A stretch of 42,065 nt of DNA from Paulinella micropora (Eukaryota; Cercozoa; Imbricatea; Euglyphida), in contig BJOX01000301.1 of the NCBI GenBank assembly GCA_009731375.1, positions 22,910 through 64,974 on the forward strand, written 5' to 3'. Under the pieces are notes generated by a model. It was not told the DNA's origin and did no database searches. It saw only the letters and a program-made list of their open reading frames with translations. A program made the translations under genes and the position numbers. Below are positions 11,034 through 20,580 of the stretch, in pieces. The number at the start of each line of letters is the position of its first letter. Position 1 is the stretch's first letter.

Positions 11034-11876
11034 TGGAGTGTAGTGGGGAAAGGAAGCAGGAACAGAGTGGGTTTATGCAAGCATTTATGTGTTTCAGTGG
11101 ATAATGGGTGGATTAATGACAGACAAAGCACAATTGATAAATCAAGAGAAAATTACTTTGATAATTAAGCAAGTAAGCTAGTAAGCTAGTAAGTTAGCAA
11201 GTAATTAAGTACTAACTAAGTAATGATTATGTAAACAAAAGAATTAATAAATAAATAAATTGAAAAGTAAATAATAAATAAATAATAAATAAATAAATAA
11301 ATAAAGAACTGTCATTGTTTACTGTTTCTTGTTTTTATTCATTGATTGACTGATTGATGATTGGTTGGTTGGTTGGTTGATTGATTATTTATTTATTGAT
11401 TAATTGAAACAGTGAATCCATTTGCTGGATTTACTTTGTTGAATCGTTGATGTTTGTATTCTTTACAATGTTATGCACTTATCTATTTATTGAAAATTTC
11501 ATGTCATTTATTTACATTGGAGAAATAAGGTCAGGTGTGGGGAGCAATTGCAAGAGGACAAGAATGAGGAGGAGGAGGAGGAGGAGGGGGAGAAGGGGGA
11601 AGGAGGAGGAAGGGGGGANNNNNNNNNNNNNNNNNNNNNAGGCAGATGAGCTGTTAACTATTGGTGTGTGTGCAGCATGTGTTCTAAGAACGGCTTCATG
11701 ACCGGTCAGTGCCGCCTCTCTGCCTCCGGCCGCGCAGTCTGTGCCTCTGTGCCGTGTGCCTGTCCGCTGCCTTGGCTGCCCTGGCCCCTCTGCTATTATT
11801 GTGGCTCTCTGCTCATGCTGGCTCTGCGCCTGCAGGTGCTTTGATTGCTGTGGATGGAGGCTACACTGCACAATGA
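1824..11876 (+). CDS. Short-chain dehydrogenase/reductase (classical SDR), at least 14 exons
   Basis: NAD(P)-dependent oxidoreductase with a Rossmann fold; substrate unknown. Exons read by homology and phase: 1824-1832 (MSE), 1992-2061, 2114-2149, 2205-2241, 2833-2885, 2940-2969, 3057-3131, 3435-3507, 4042-4097, 4351-about 4402, 10540-10625, 10830-10903, 11676-11704, 11836-11876 (TGA stop). Motifs in order: TGGTTGIG (cofactor loop, residues 8-15), CDV, NAG (77-79), VNIRG, catalytic Ser129, Tyr142 and Lys146 (YGLTK), PGTIDTP-like segment, RLGTPDEIA and C-terminal VDGGYTAQ. Predicted length about 250 residues, usual for the family. Phases agree at every junction except after 4402, where a short exon (RVNA..P) is missing or disrupted. 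The first exon is the least certain: an alternative acceptor at 1985-1986 would leave the start unresolved. Family membership is firm from motifs; no specific enzyme is claimed. Confidence 0.9.
2256..2820. repeat. GT, GA, CT and TGTC arrays inside an SDR intron
   Basis: Fills the intron 2242-2832. (GT)n is followed by (GA)n, a ten-N gap (2491-2500), (GT)n, then (CT)n beside (GA)n forming an inverted pair, and (TGTC)n. Confidence 0.9.
3604..3752. repeat. (GTT)n and (AAC)n/(ACG)n in an SDR intron
   Basis: Two complementary trinucleotide tracts about 50 nt apart within intron 3508-4041; they could pair as a hairpin in RNA. Confidence 0.8.
3799..3892. repeat. Two-copy tandem repeat, 46-48 nt unit
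   Basis: GTGGAGTAAGCTTGAAAAAA... is repeated once with a few differences, in the same SDR intron. Confidence 0.85.
4583..5270. repeat. Satellite, about 168-184 nt unit, four tandem copies
   Basis: Units start TCGGAATAA at 4583, 4751, 4927 and 5111 and share GGTGGCTAGCCC and ACGCAAATATTTGCGTTAG, the latter palindromic. A fifth copy is at 9492-9662. All lie in the large SDR intron. Confidence 0.9.
5281..6290. repeat. Higher-order repeat, about 450-nt period
   Basis: GGCAATTGAACGTACCC recurs near 5283, 5733 and 6181. Between these lie 125-140-nt subunits starting GGGTGGCAC near 5390, 5518, 5659, 5829, 5971 and 6106. A G-rich stretch follows each AACGTACCC site. Confidence 0.85.
5662..5701. repeat. 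Near-perfect hairpin within the subunit
   Basis: Arms GGTGGCACAAAACC and GGTTTTTGTGCCACC are reverse complements except for one bulge, with a loop of about 11 nt. The same hairpin occurs at 6111-6150. Confidence 0.8.
6283..6830. repeat. Dispersed unit with CAAAATGAATGGCTGAGA
   Basis: Recurs near 6288, 6462, 6611 and 6752, and again near 9788 and 9963. It is often followed by GCTCCAAGGCT and AGAGGCTGATT. Confidence 0.8.
6907..6983. repeat. (ATT)n
   Basis: Array bordering the SINE head. Confidence 0.9.
6984..7250 (+). mobile_element. SINE-like element with tRNA-derived head, copy 1
   Basis: The 5' end has a box-A-like stretch (TAGCCCAGTGGTCAAG) and box-B-like AGTTCGATTCC. The ends of the head, near GACACCG and CGGTGCC, pair like an acceptor stem, but the T-stem is degenerate, so it is not a functional tRNA gene. 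A 38-nt internal duplication follows, then a shared tail running to CAGAGAAGCACTATT. (ATT)n arrays flank both sides. Confidence 0.7.
7251..7302. repeat. (ATT)n
   Basis: Array between the two SINE copies. Confidence 0.9.
7303..7535 (+). mobile_element. SINE-like element with tRNA-derived head, copy 2 (cut by a gap)
   Basis: Same head, starting GGCACCGCGATAGCCC, and same tail as the copy at 6984. The acceptor-like pairing GGCACC/GGTGCC is perfect. The copy runs into an N gap at 7536. Confidence 0.7.
7536..7777. other. Assembly gap (242 N)
   Basis: Run of N inside a SINE copy in the large SDR intron. Confidence 1.
7778..7821 (+). mobile_element. SINE tail fragment
   Basis: Last 40 nt of the shared tail emerging from the N gap, followed by (ATT)n. 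Confidence 0.6.
7847..8013 (+). repeat. Module C next to (ATT)n, complete copy
   Basis: About 167 nt (GGAATAACCTCGGC to TCAGATATAG) with (ATT)n on both sides. A second copy lies at 8559-8680. No coding potential is seen. Confidence 0.65.
8014..8120. repeat. (ATT)n with (GTT)n block
   Basis: Array between module C and the headless SINE tail. Confidence 0.9.
8121..8241 (+). mobile_element. SINE tail without the tRNA head
   Basis: Starts directly after (ATT)n at the middle of the element (GTGTTGGAACTG) and runs to GACAGAGAAGC at the gap. Confidence 0.65.
8242..8558. other. Assembly gap (317 N)
   Basis: Run of N between the SINE tail and module C. Confidence 1.
8559..8680 (+). repeat. Module C, copy truncated by a gap
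   Basis: Near-identical to the 3' 122 nt of the copy at 7847-8013. Confidence 0.65.
8718..8821 (+). repeat. Module B, forward copy
   Basis: Begins AGGGAGTACATAGGCC directly after (ATT)n and runs into the N gap at 8822. It may be an alternative head for the shared SINE tail. Confidence 0.65.
8822..9248. other. Assembly gap (427 N)
   Basis: Run of N between module B and the SINE tail. Confidence 1.
9249..9333 (+). mobile_element. SINE tail fragment after a gap
   Basis: Shared tail from TTATCGTCAATTC to AGAAGCACT, then (ATT)n. Confidence 0.65.
9492..10080. repeat. Second block of the large-intron satellite units
   Basis: One copy of the 170-nt satellite (9492-9662), then CCGGCAATTGAACGTACCC-type and CAAAATGAATGGCTGAGA-type units, as in 5281-6830. 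Confidence 0.85.
10118..10168. repeat. (TAC)n
   Basis: Trinucleotide array in the large SDR intron. Confidence 0.9.
10267..10276. other. Assembly gap (10 N)
   Basis: Follows a poly-C run about 260 nt before an SDR exon; the missing SDR microexon could be affected by this or the larger gaps. Confidence 1.
10656..10760. repeat. Poly-C, 50-N gap, poly-G in an SDR intron
   Basis: A C-run (10658-10686) and a G-run (10739-10760) flank the gap 10689-10738. This probably marks an unsequenceable homopolymer or hairpin. Confidence 0.8.
10989..11030. repeat. (CT)n
   Basis: Dinucleotide array in the SDR intron between the exons at 10830 and 11676. Confidence 0.9.
11160..11410. repeat. Degenerate (TAAG), (TAAA) and (GGTT) arrays
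   Basis: Low-complexity tetranucleotide sequence in the same intron. Confidence 0.8.
11619..11639. other. Assembly gap (21 N)
   Basis: Within a purine-rich stretch just before the penultimate SDR exon. Confidence 1.
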
Positions 11877-12635
11877 GGCTCTTGGCAACGCTAACTTCAG
11901 GTCACAGTGCAAGTTTACGGGTCGGCAACTCGCAACTGGAGGGATGGTAGATGCCACTCTTCATTCTGGTAATTTTTTTGTTGTAGATCATGGTGGCAGC
12001 CGCTGGTTTAGTCAAAGCAAAGTGCCGGTCCTGCAGAATTGGTGAGTGGGTGACGTGGCATAGTCGGACTTGTGGTCCGAGCCTTCGAAAAGGAAGGATT
12101 CTATTCGTACAAGTTGTGTGTATGTCGAATGTGAAAGCCTTCAGATTCTGAACCGAGGGTTGTTGGCCGGGTCGAGTCTGCATAAGGACTCCGAATCAAT
12201 TCAACAGTATATGAATTAAACACATGTATATCAAATCGTTATTATCGGTCTTGGACATGACCTTAAACTGCACCAACTCATGTTGGTGTCCTGGGCATGA
12301 CGAAACTGCATCCGGTCTCGGGCATGACCTTACACTGTATCAACCCATGTTCTTTGACGTACCTTTCTTACTTCATTAATTCTCTGTCTCTGTTTTGCCC
12401 TTTTTCTTTCTCTTTCAGTTCCGTTCTCCTCCTTTATTCTCTTTCCTCAATATTCCATTTTTCACTACCATTTGACCCTTCAAGTAACTTGACTTTTCAA
12501 TCCCCAAAAGTAAATTGAATTTTTTTTTTTTTGCCAATAAGAACAAATTATGATATACTAATCGAAACAAGCTTTATTAATGATGTTAAACAGTTTAAAC
12601 TGCATCGGGTCTCTGCATGACCTTAAATTGTGACT

Positions 12636-12681
<46 letters not shown>

Positions 12682-12683
12682 CT

Positions 12684-12721
<38 letters not shown>

Positions 12722-12900
12722 CACCATGTTTTCTCTTTTTGTATTAATATCTCTTGATATATATATGTCTCTTCGATTTTATCTCTTCTGCTTACCACTC
12801 AGCTCTACGTGTGGCAAGTATTGTATATATTAAAATAGTGCTTGCGAAATAATATTGTATTGATACTACGCTGCAAATTCAAGTTAATATATATTTACGT
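11877..12900. other. Region downstream of the SDR stop: short repeats and poly-T
   Basis: A CATGACCTTAAACTGCATC-like motif recurs near 12257, 12325 and 12605. Poly-T occupies 12640-12719. No gene seen. Confidence 0.6.
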
Positions 12901-14750
12901 CTTGGGGAAGCGGGGCTATTCACTAGTTAATATCGGAGGCTGTGAAGTTTGAAGTCTGGACGTCATGCAGCTTATCTGGAACTTCCGTGACTCGGACTTG
13001 AATATGCCATCGTCCTGAAAATCTTTGTATAGTGTTAGGTAATAGGTCACGAGTCAGTTGCCGGGTTGAACTAATATCTCCATGTATTTTGAACCGGAAA
13101 GGTTATACTGTTAGATCCCGTATCAGAACAATTAATGCCAATCCAGCTTTGTGGACCGAGTGGATATATCTGCCCCCACCGAAAGTGGGTCCAGTCACCG
13201 TAGGCTGCACTCATTTTTACGTACAAGTGCACAAATGAATTCAAATGTTATGTTGAGCAATCCTGCCCGAGGGTTTTTGCAGAGATGTACGGTATAAAAC
13301 AAAAACTAGGAAAACATAACTCGAAAACTAGTGAAAGTTTGTCGAGATTCAGAACATACCCCCAGATCAGAGCAATAGCTTATATGAACTGGAAAACTAA
13401 ACATGCCGCAGACCATTCCCACTAAAAACATTGAATTCTGCGCAGACAGCACTTCAAAATCTTGAATATATTAATATTGAATGAGATTACTCGCTGCGAA
13501 ATATTTAATGATTCTACCGACCACTAGAACCTACATATGAAGTTATAATATTGTTCCGTTCTTAATCATATGACCTACCATTCGCTGGTTTCGAGTCAGC
13601 CGTCCGCTACTGTTGCGGACGAGGTATAATCATTAAAGTCATTCTTCGGTATATCGTAAGTCGTTAGGTTATGACCGGCTCTTGAAGCCTTGAAGCGCCG
13701 ATTGCGTTGGAACCCTTGGAGAGTGTCTCCAAGTACCAATGGACAGTTGAATTTGAAGGCCCGAGTCAGGGCCCGGTAGGGAAACTAGCCTGTTAACCTG
13801 AGGCTCCGGGATCCCAGTTGTCTACCATCATTTTACTGAGTCACACCGTGAGAGCTTCAAAAGAACCAACTTGAAAGGAAACCAACCTCACCAAATTGAT
13901 ACTAATATATGAACATAAAGGCAATTCGCCACTAGTACCAGAAAATATTGTAACTTAGTACAGGACTGAATAATTACTAAGTATTCAGTATTTAGGCCAG
14001 GAGAATGAAGCTAACGTGACTATACGGTTATGCTGTAGTGGACTAGGATCTAATTAATTTGTCCAATGCTCCCCCTTAATTAGGGCCTGCTGAGGAGTCA
14101 TCTCAGCAAAGACGCAGCCCGAGGAGAATAAAGAGCAAAACTATCCCCATCCCAAGTGCCACACTACCCAACACACAAGTCTCACCCTGTACAGACTCAG
14201 ATGAACAAAATTACTACTTAATAACAGTAAAAATTTTTGCTAGGTCTGACCAGAAGAAACATTCGAGCAATATCAGAAATCCCATACTCTCCTGAATCGC
14301 CCCTGGCGATAGGCTGTCCGGATACATGAACAAAGCATATCAGACAATCAAAGTAAAATCTGATCCAAATACATCAACGTACCAATTGAATGTACAACAA
14401 ATATTGCAGAACCTAACTTCGCTTCAAACGACAAACACAAAATCATGGTACGACAAAGCATTCAAGTGACAATTACCAAATGTAAAGGCACGCAGTTACT
14501 ATCCACTTGCTTAATCTTAAGCCAAGCACAAAGCAACAGATAAAGTCGAAAGTTGATTACGTAATGCAGCAACTTATGATAAGTGTAAATAACCTCAACA
14601 TCACCGCATGTAATCCAACAGGTAAAAGAAAATCAATGACGCCATGCATATGTATGCAAACCAACATCATATGAAACAAAGGCTGAATATACTGGCGCTC
14701 ACACACATAAAAACGCTACCAATCCACGGTAAAATAGAACACGGGCAGAG
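12901..14750. other. Unassigned AT-rich stretch with a hairpin cluster
   Basis: No exon chain or long frame was recognised. Perfect short hairpins sit at 13601-13621 (CGTCCGC/GCGGACG), 13715-13733 (CTTGGAGA/TCTCCAAG), 13758-13773 (GGCCC/GGGCC) and 14089-14107 (GCTGAG/CTCAGC). A structured RNA is possible but unproven. Confidence 0.4.
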
Positions 14751-16490
14751 AGCACTGCCCTGAGGTCCGTCACTAAACTGAACCAAGAGTGCCGCAGTCA
14801 CGGCCTCTGGTAAACAGCTCCACCGTCGGAGAGACAATAGCAACTGAGAAAGCTGAATTAAGAGATTTGACGCATCATGACCCGCCCGGGAGGGCGACCC
14901 ACCGTCCAGCCTTACAGGGTACTCCCCCTGCCCCGCCGCCCGGCTCCGCCGTCCATGATTCAACGTTAACGTTCTTTCCCGAAACTTAGCGTCCAAATAG
15001 CTCGCCACCGCGCGGCCATCTGCCAAGTGTGGCGCCTTCCGCCGTAGCGACCATTAAACCAACAGCTGCGAAGCTCCACCGTCCTCCCGCGCCTAGCCGA
15101 CGCGACACACACTGCTAGGTCATAACGACCAACTCCTGGCCTACATCGGCCACCACTGCCTACAAACATACGCCTTTTGCCTCGGCCCGCGGCCAACTGA
15201 TCCAGAACATCCGGCCGACCAGCAACACCACGTGCTTCAAAAGCCATGGGCTCATCATGCTGCCTTCACCCTCTGCTGACAATCGAATTTGAAATATAAG
15301 CAACCACCCCCCTTGATGGAGGAAGAAGAAAGACGTCCGTCGCGCTCCGACCATCATCAAGCAGAAAAGGTTCCACATCGCCAGACGACTATGGCCTCCA
15401 CAACCAAAAAGACGGCAAAAGACTGGCAAACCACCCACTGCACCATTGCAGAAACGCTCCAACCGGAAGCAAAGTGCCAAAATCCGGGTCCACACCGGGA
15501 ACCATGTCAAACAACGACCATACGCCAAGAGATCTGACCTAACTAGCACTATTGTCACAGCCCGCTCCCTGCAGTTTCTGCCGCGGCTCCACATCGCCGC
15601 CCAGACCCCGCAAGAACACACCTCCGCTACGAGTTCACCATTCAAGCGCCGCTCAACAATTGGCGCCCTTGCCTCAGACACAGACAACAAACATGTCTAT
15701 GCGCTCGCTGCACTCCTGATCTAGCCCTTGTCCCCCACCCCCACGGCCTAAAGTCCGCTTACAAAGAAGAGAGGTAACTGGCCTGTTTGGGGTCTGAAGA
15801 CAGACCCACTGAAGTGCAGCTCCATTTGAGCCTTCTGCTCAACCACGCCCACCAGACGACCACCTTGCCGCTTACCACGTAGATCCCTGATCCCCTGCTG
15901 CTCCAGAAGTACACATGCTCCACCACCGGAGCCCACCGCCAAAGCGAAAGTAAAGATAAGGCAAAATTCTTAGGCTCCCTGAGCCCCACACCGGCAGGTA
16001 TGTGACCCTTTTTGGTGTCATACCACTTTGCACACCCTGGCCATTCCGACCACACCCATTTGTGGCCCTCACTCACAGCTCCTGCTGCACTCGGCCTTGC
16101 CTCAAAGGCAATTTGCGCTCCTGCCCACCAATGTCTTACTTGCTTTGCCAACATGGTTCCTTGCGCCCTCCCCTTGGCATTGCTCAAAGGGTAACACAAC
16201 CGCGCTGCTGCCGCTGTCCCAAAACAATGTTCATCGCGTGTCAACATCAACACGCCACCGTGCACAGAGACAATCCTGCCAGTGCCCAAAGGCACGACCG
16301 GGGCTACATACCGGCACACCTGCCACCGTCTAGCCCGTCTGCAACCAGGGCTGACGAATGGGCCGAGGTCCGCAAACCTCCAAAGGCCCATGTCCATTTA
16401 TCCCCTTTCCAACTTGAAGAACTTACTAAGGGCAAAACCTGTACAATGTCTATGAGTCTACCATGTCCACTAACTGCGGCTCCTGCCGCC
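14751..16490. other. Unassigned GC-rich stretch with unconvincing open frames
   Basis: Open frames exist on both strands (minus 15759-16397, 212 codons; minus 15160-15690; plus 16002-16526). None carries a motif I recognise, and they overlap each other. They may be chance frames in GC-rich sequence or a decayed element. Confidence 0.35.
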
Positions 16491-16497
16491 AATAACT

Positions 16498-17402
16498 CTA
16501 CACCAAACCGTCGAGTAGCCATGTAGCCTTGTCCTTGTGATTCTTGCGAAGAATGTCGCGTTCGTCACCAACGTAACTGGTCGGTAAATCGTAAATAAAT
16601 TGAGCAGTTTGTGTACGTGATAGGTTGGCATGAAGGCCAGTAGTCTTCCCAGCCTTAACTTCCTCCTGAAACTTCTTGTCAGTACGTAGAGTGTCAGTAC
16701 GAGAGCCCAGAATGGGATAGGGGTCCAGACAGCGTCGCTTATGTTCGTTATACTTCGATACTGGATCGTCGTGCCGCGATTTATTCCACATGTAGACGTG
16801 CCAGGAGTAAACCAGAACGCAGAGCAGTAGCTGGAGAGGACGATGTGCAGTGGAGGCTTCGGAGGCGTTCTCAACTCCGTAGGTAGGGGGTGACCCTAAA
16901 ACGACAAAACGAGACACATACTGTGTTGGTTGGCTGGATAGTGTGTATGAGGGCAGAGGAGGGACACAAAAATGCAACGGCAGGAGTGAACAATCTGTCG
17001 AAACATATGTGTTTTTGGTTACCTCAGTGTCCTAATACGTTGTTGTATAGCCAGTCCTGAAGGAGAGGGTCTTTCCAAATCGATCTGTCGACAGAACACA
17101 CCAAACTCTGTGTGTGTAGTTTTCACTTGGAAGGAAATTCGAATTGTGAGTTTGTATACAACTCTTCAAGTAGGCAGATACAACGAAATCTTATTAAGAA
17201 AACTATAGCTGCATTGAGTCCTGACTCAGTGAGTCTCTCAGCAGGTGAAATACCAGTAAATAGTAAAGAGGTCACTTCGTTTATTTACGTAATTTCGAAC
17301 TCGTTGCAGGCTTGGAGGCAACTTACGATCGAGTCTCAGGGTGAATCAGCCTTAGATTGTGAGATCTCGGCCAGTTCTCAAACGAATAATGTCTTTTTGT
17401 TT
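16498..17402 (-). CDS. Unrecognised spliced gene, 3' part, single-TM protein
   Basis: I do not recognise this protein. Three exons can be chained on the minus strand: 17402-17327 (HYSFENWPRSHN and RLIHPETRS, ending at a strong GTAAGT donor), 17084-17039 (IWKDPLLQDWLYNN, donor GTATTA) and 16869-16498, ending at TAG. The last exon encodes one hydrophobic segment (LQLLLCVLVYSWHVYMW), then a basic, polar tail containing KYNEHKRRCLDPYPI. An alternative last-exon start at 16895, with the GAG|GTAACC donor near 17022, would put an in-frame TGA just before the splice, so the model above is preferred. A small membrane protein with a long soluble tail is an inference. The upstream exons were not found. 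It lies downstream of the copia-like block in the same orientation but shows no retroelement motif. Confidence 0.5.
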
Positions 17403-18509
17403 CTAGTTAACACTAATAAACGGATAGTGTCGGGTTGGTGAACTCGAATGCCAAACTGATTTGGGAAGGCTAGGCGAGAATGACTGGGACAGATGTAAAA
17501 AGCAGTCAAACATTGTTTTTCCGTCACTCGTGTTACCCTTGTCTACAAATTTACCGCAACGTGTGTGTTTCACTGTAAATCGGGGGAAAAGGCAATAGAG
17601 TGGGAAAAAGGCAATAGCCTCCGTTGATCTTTTCTAAAAAGATCTTTGACTTGATCGTTTGAAATCATTTCTGAACGGAATCAAAAAACTAGTCAGTGAA
17701 GTCGAAACGTCGTGCAGAGGAGATTCTAATGAACCGGTCCAATTATCAACGGTAAAGGTTTTGGTCGGTCGTTAAGGTGCTCAGTCTGATATGACTCCTT
17801 AGGTAATTCCGGACAGTGTCTTTGTGCCCCCGATGGGCCGGTATGACTAAATATTAATACATTATTATTAATAATACTTGAAACCAGCCCTACGATTGAA
17901 TGCTCCCCGGGCCCCAGGCTAATCATACTAGGAATAGCGGCCTGTTCAAAGTTATAATGCAATAGTACGATATTTAATAACCGATACTTGAACCGTAGGC
18001 TGTCCTAACGATAATATTATTTACTATTGTGCCAGCATAGCTGCGGCGGCAAAAATGTGTAATAAAGGTATGATAATATATATGTTTGTATATATGACAG
18101 ATTCACACATATGATCATAACATAAAAACTAAAATTTGGAAGCGCTTCCCGTAAGGGGGTATATAAGAGTAACAAAAGTAATATAATATATGCCACAAAT
18201 ACAAATATCTGTAATTTTCAGCGGGTCTGGGGTCGGGTAGATCTTGCTGTCTGACTTCTGTCTCTTTCGCTTGTCTCCTATCCTTCGGCTTTTGCACAAC
18301 GGAAAATTCCGGAATTTGCTCGGTGACCAGACAATAATTGATTCTCTTTTCTTTCGCACAGACAGAGATATGTTTATTTCTGGTTCTCCCGGGGATTACG
18401 TTCTCCTGAGAAATGTTTCCTTGCTCATGAGATCTCCATCCCGGAGGATGTTTGTCCTTTTCCGCAGCTATCCTAACTCTCTCCCCCTCGGCATGGCCGA
18501 ATTCACTGG
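17403..18509. other. Unassigned stretch between the TM-protein gene and the copia-order element
   Basis: No gene recognised. A plus-strand TATA-like GTATATAAG lies near 18159 and a minus frame of 78 codons at 17726-17962 shows no motif. If the copia-order element had a 3' half, it should have been here. Confidence 0.4.
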
Positions 18510-19439
18510 TTACATAGGGATCGTGGCGTGCCGGTTCAATAATAGCATGCGGTACAAGAGAAGGGGGGCTGCTCCCCCTGAAATCTCGTACTTTATGATC
18601 TCAGAATCTATTATTTTCTCCGTAACGCCATCATCAAACTTAACGTTGTGGACTGGGAATCGTTTCTTTCTTCTGACAACCAGAGCAGTTGGGTCAAGAG
18701 TAACTCCCTTCCGTAAAGTGCAATCCCACTTATCTCCATAAGTGGATTTAGCCCACTCTTCCCCGAAAGCCCGTGCCGGGATCTGGACGATCTTCCCAGA
18801 CAAGATGATTTTAAGTTTGGGTTTTCTTCCCCTCTTTCCCACTACTCGGACACCTTTCTCCCCCTGACTCATGCTTCCTACATTCCGTGAAGACGGGGTA
18901 GGGGGAATAAGATCAGGGAGATTACTGAAATCCTGACTTGGAGCATCGTTTTCGTCACTAATATCGCTTGCAACGATCACCGAATCATCATCACTTTCAG
19001 GTCCTTTCTGAGGTGTCGTGGATGTAATGGGGGCATTTTCAGTACTTTCACTAATATTACTAGTAGCAGCTCCAGCAGGTGGGGTAGATGCACTATATGT
19101 AGTTTCTGGTACGTCGAAGCCAACATTCTCTTTGGGTGGTGTGTCGACTGGGGGCAGAACAGCAGAGGGTGTGGCCGATTTCCATCCGACCGAAAACATA
19201 CCCTCATCTGCTGTTCCTTCGAGGTTTTTGGAAGCCTCTCGTCTGCCCAGTTTCCATGCATCGAACATAACATCCCGGACATTACCGTGTATTACACGCG
19301 CAACGGGATCATAGACACGATAATACCCGGTATTACGTTCGTAACCTAAAAAGATAACTTTCCTTCCTCTCTCGCCTTTCCCCCGCCGAGCCTTAACCTT
19401 CATCACTGCAACGCAACCAGTGGGGCGAAGGTGATGCAA
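18510..19439 (-). CDS. Integrase C-terminal and tail domain of the copia-order element (309-codon open frame)
   Basis: The frame opens with HHLRPTGCVAVMKV and KVIFLGYERNTGYYRVYDP, the conserved segment just after the copia integrase core. It continues through a Ser/Thr/Asp-rich linker into a terminal segment with EEWAKSTYGDKWDC and HNVKFDDGVTEKIIDSEIIKY. That segment looks like a small beta-barrel (Tudor or chromo-like), which is inference only. In copia elements a reverse transcriptase should follow the linker; here the frame stops at 18510 instead. Confidence 0.6.
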   Translation of the reverse strand: MHHLRPTGCVAVMKVKARRGKGERGRKVIFLGYERNTGYYRVYDPVARVIHGNVRDVMFDAWKLGRREASKNLEGTADEGMFSVGWKSATPSAVLPPVDTPPKENVGFDVPETTYSASTPPAGAATSNISESTENAPITSTTPQKGPESDDDSVIVASDISDENDAPSQDFSNLPDLIPPTPSSRNVGSMSQGEKGVRVVGKRGRKPKLKIILSGKIVQIPARAFGEEWAKSTYGDKWDCTLRKGVTLDPTALVVRRKKRFPVHNVKFDDGVTEKIIDSEIIKYEISGGAAPLLLYRMLLLNRHATIPM

Positions 19440-20385
19440 GTATGGTTTCCGGCGGTGAATGACTTCGAAAGGGGACTAACCCTTAAAGGTCCTTTGGCTA
19501 TCGGGAGGAGGTTGTTAATATAAGTGGCGTTTTTTTCCATCTCCGTCCAGAACTTGGGAGGGAGCTCAGCATCACTAAGCATCGCCCTAGCAGGCCCACC
19601 GTTGGTTTGGTGGGACCTCTCTATCTTTGAGACTGCCTGTTTCTCGGCGGTTGGAGCCTCAATCAAGATAAGCTGATTAACATTAACCCACTCCTGAAAG
19701 GTATCATATCGACCATGTTCTTGGTCATAGGTAATAAATTTGACTTTCCGGTTTGTGTGTCTTTCAAGAAAGCAACGGCCTTAATAAAACACGGAAAGAA
19801 TTCATTCTTATGACGTAAATAGTAGTCGAGCTCGAAATTTGAAGCAAGAAATTGACCATAAATTTGTATCGCATACCATCCCATGATATCGTATTCCACC
19901 ATCCTTGTGTGTCCATGGAAATATGAACCCCGGAATGACGTTCAACAATGTGATGGTTTTTGTGAAAATGTGGTGCTTTCTTTATTTTATTCCTTAAGCA
20001 GTATTCACACTTCATAATCCTTTCTCGCCATCCTACCCCTACTATCTTCACCCCCATATAGTGAGCCATTCTTTCCATAGCTATAACCTTTACCCCTTTC
20101 TATGTTTACACATGCGGTGAAAGATAGTAGCGTGTATATGCTCACTATGTGTGGGTCGGACAACAGGGTTTGGTGCTTTCGACATTTGACAACCAACATC
20201 ATGTTCGTGAGTTCGTGAGGTGTGCGAACATACATACATGACCAAATAACAAGCCAAACTCTGTGAACAATACTCACCCTTCTCCGTATTTGTTTCGCAA
20301 GACAACGGGACATATGATTTATTGTCATGACACCCCCATCCGCATAAACATGGGACATGATTGCAATATGTACATCATTGTACAC
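19403..20385 (-). pseudogene. Copia-type integrase zinc and catalytic core, multiply frameshifted
   Basis: Pieces in several frames carry family landmarks in order: CEYCLRNKIKK (Cys pair of the zinc-binding region, near 20000), HISMDTQGW (first catalytic Asp), LRHKNEFFPCFIKAV, then a second-Asp segment (FITYDQEHGRYDTF) read in another frame near 19700, and IERSHQTNGG (Glu region) with ML.DAELPPKFW near 19560. The frame changes at least three times, so no intact integrase is made. Confidence 0.65.
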
Positions 20386-20580
20386 GGGAAGAGTCGTTGG
20401 TTGTGTAGGACGGCGAGTGCTGAGGGAGTCAGAATGTGACGGTGGATGACGGTGCTCCCTCTTTCTCTACCTTCACACTCTGCTTTTCGAGGGGGACTGG
20501 CTCGTATCGTTGGTTTGGGTCTAGAGGGGGCATTCCCGGGGGATCAAAGACGAACAGGTTGTTAGGCAAAGATCTGCCAC

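Noticed and set aside
15759-16397. 212-codon minus-strand frame as a gene
   Set aside because: No recognisable domain, a Trp/Gly/Arg-biased composition typical of GC-rich chance frames, and overlapping frames on both strands. Kept only as an unassigned region.
17020-17030. In-frame TGA just before a GAG|GTAACC donor in the TM-protein gene, as evidence that UGA is a sense codon
   Set aside because: An alternative donor at 17038 (GTATTA) and acceptor at 16870-16871 keep phase without the TGA. The SDR and hydrolase genes both end naturally in TGA.
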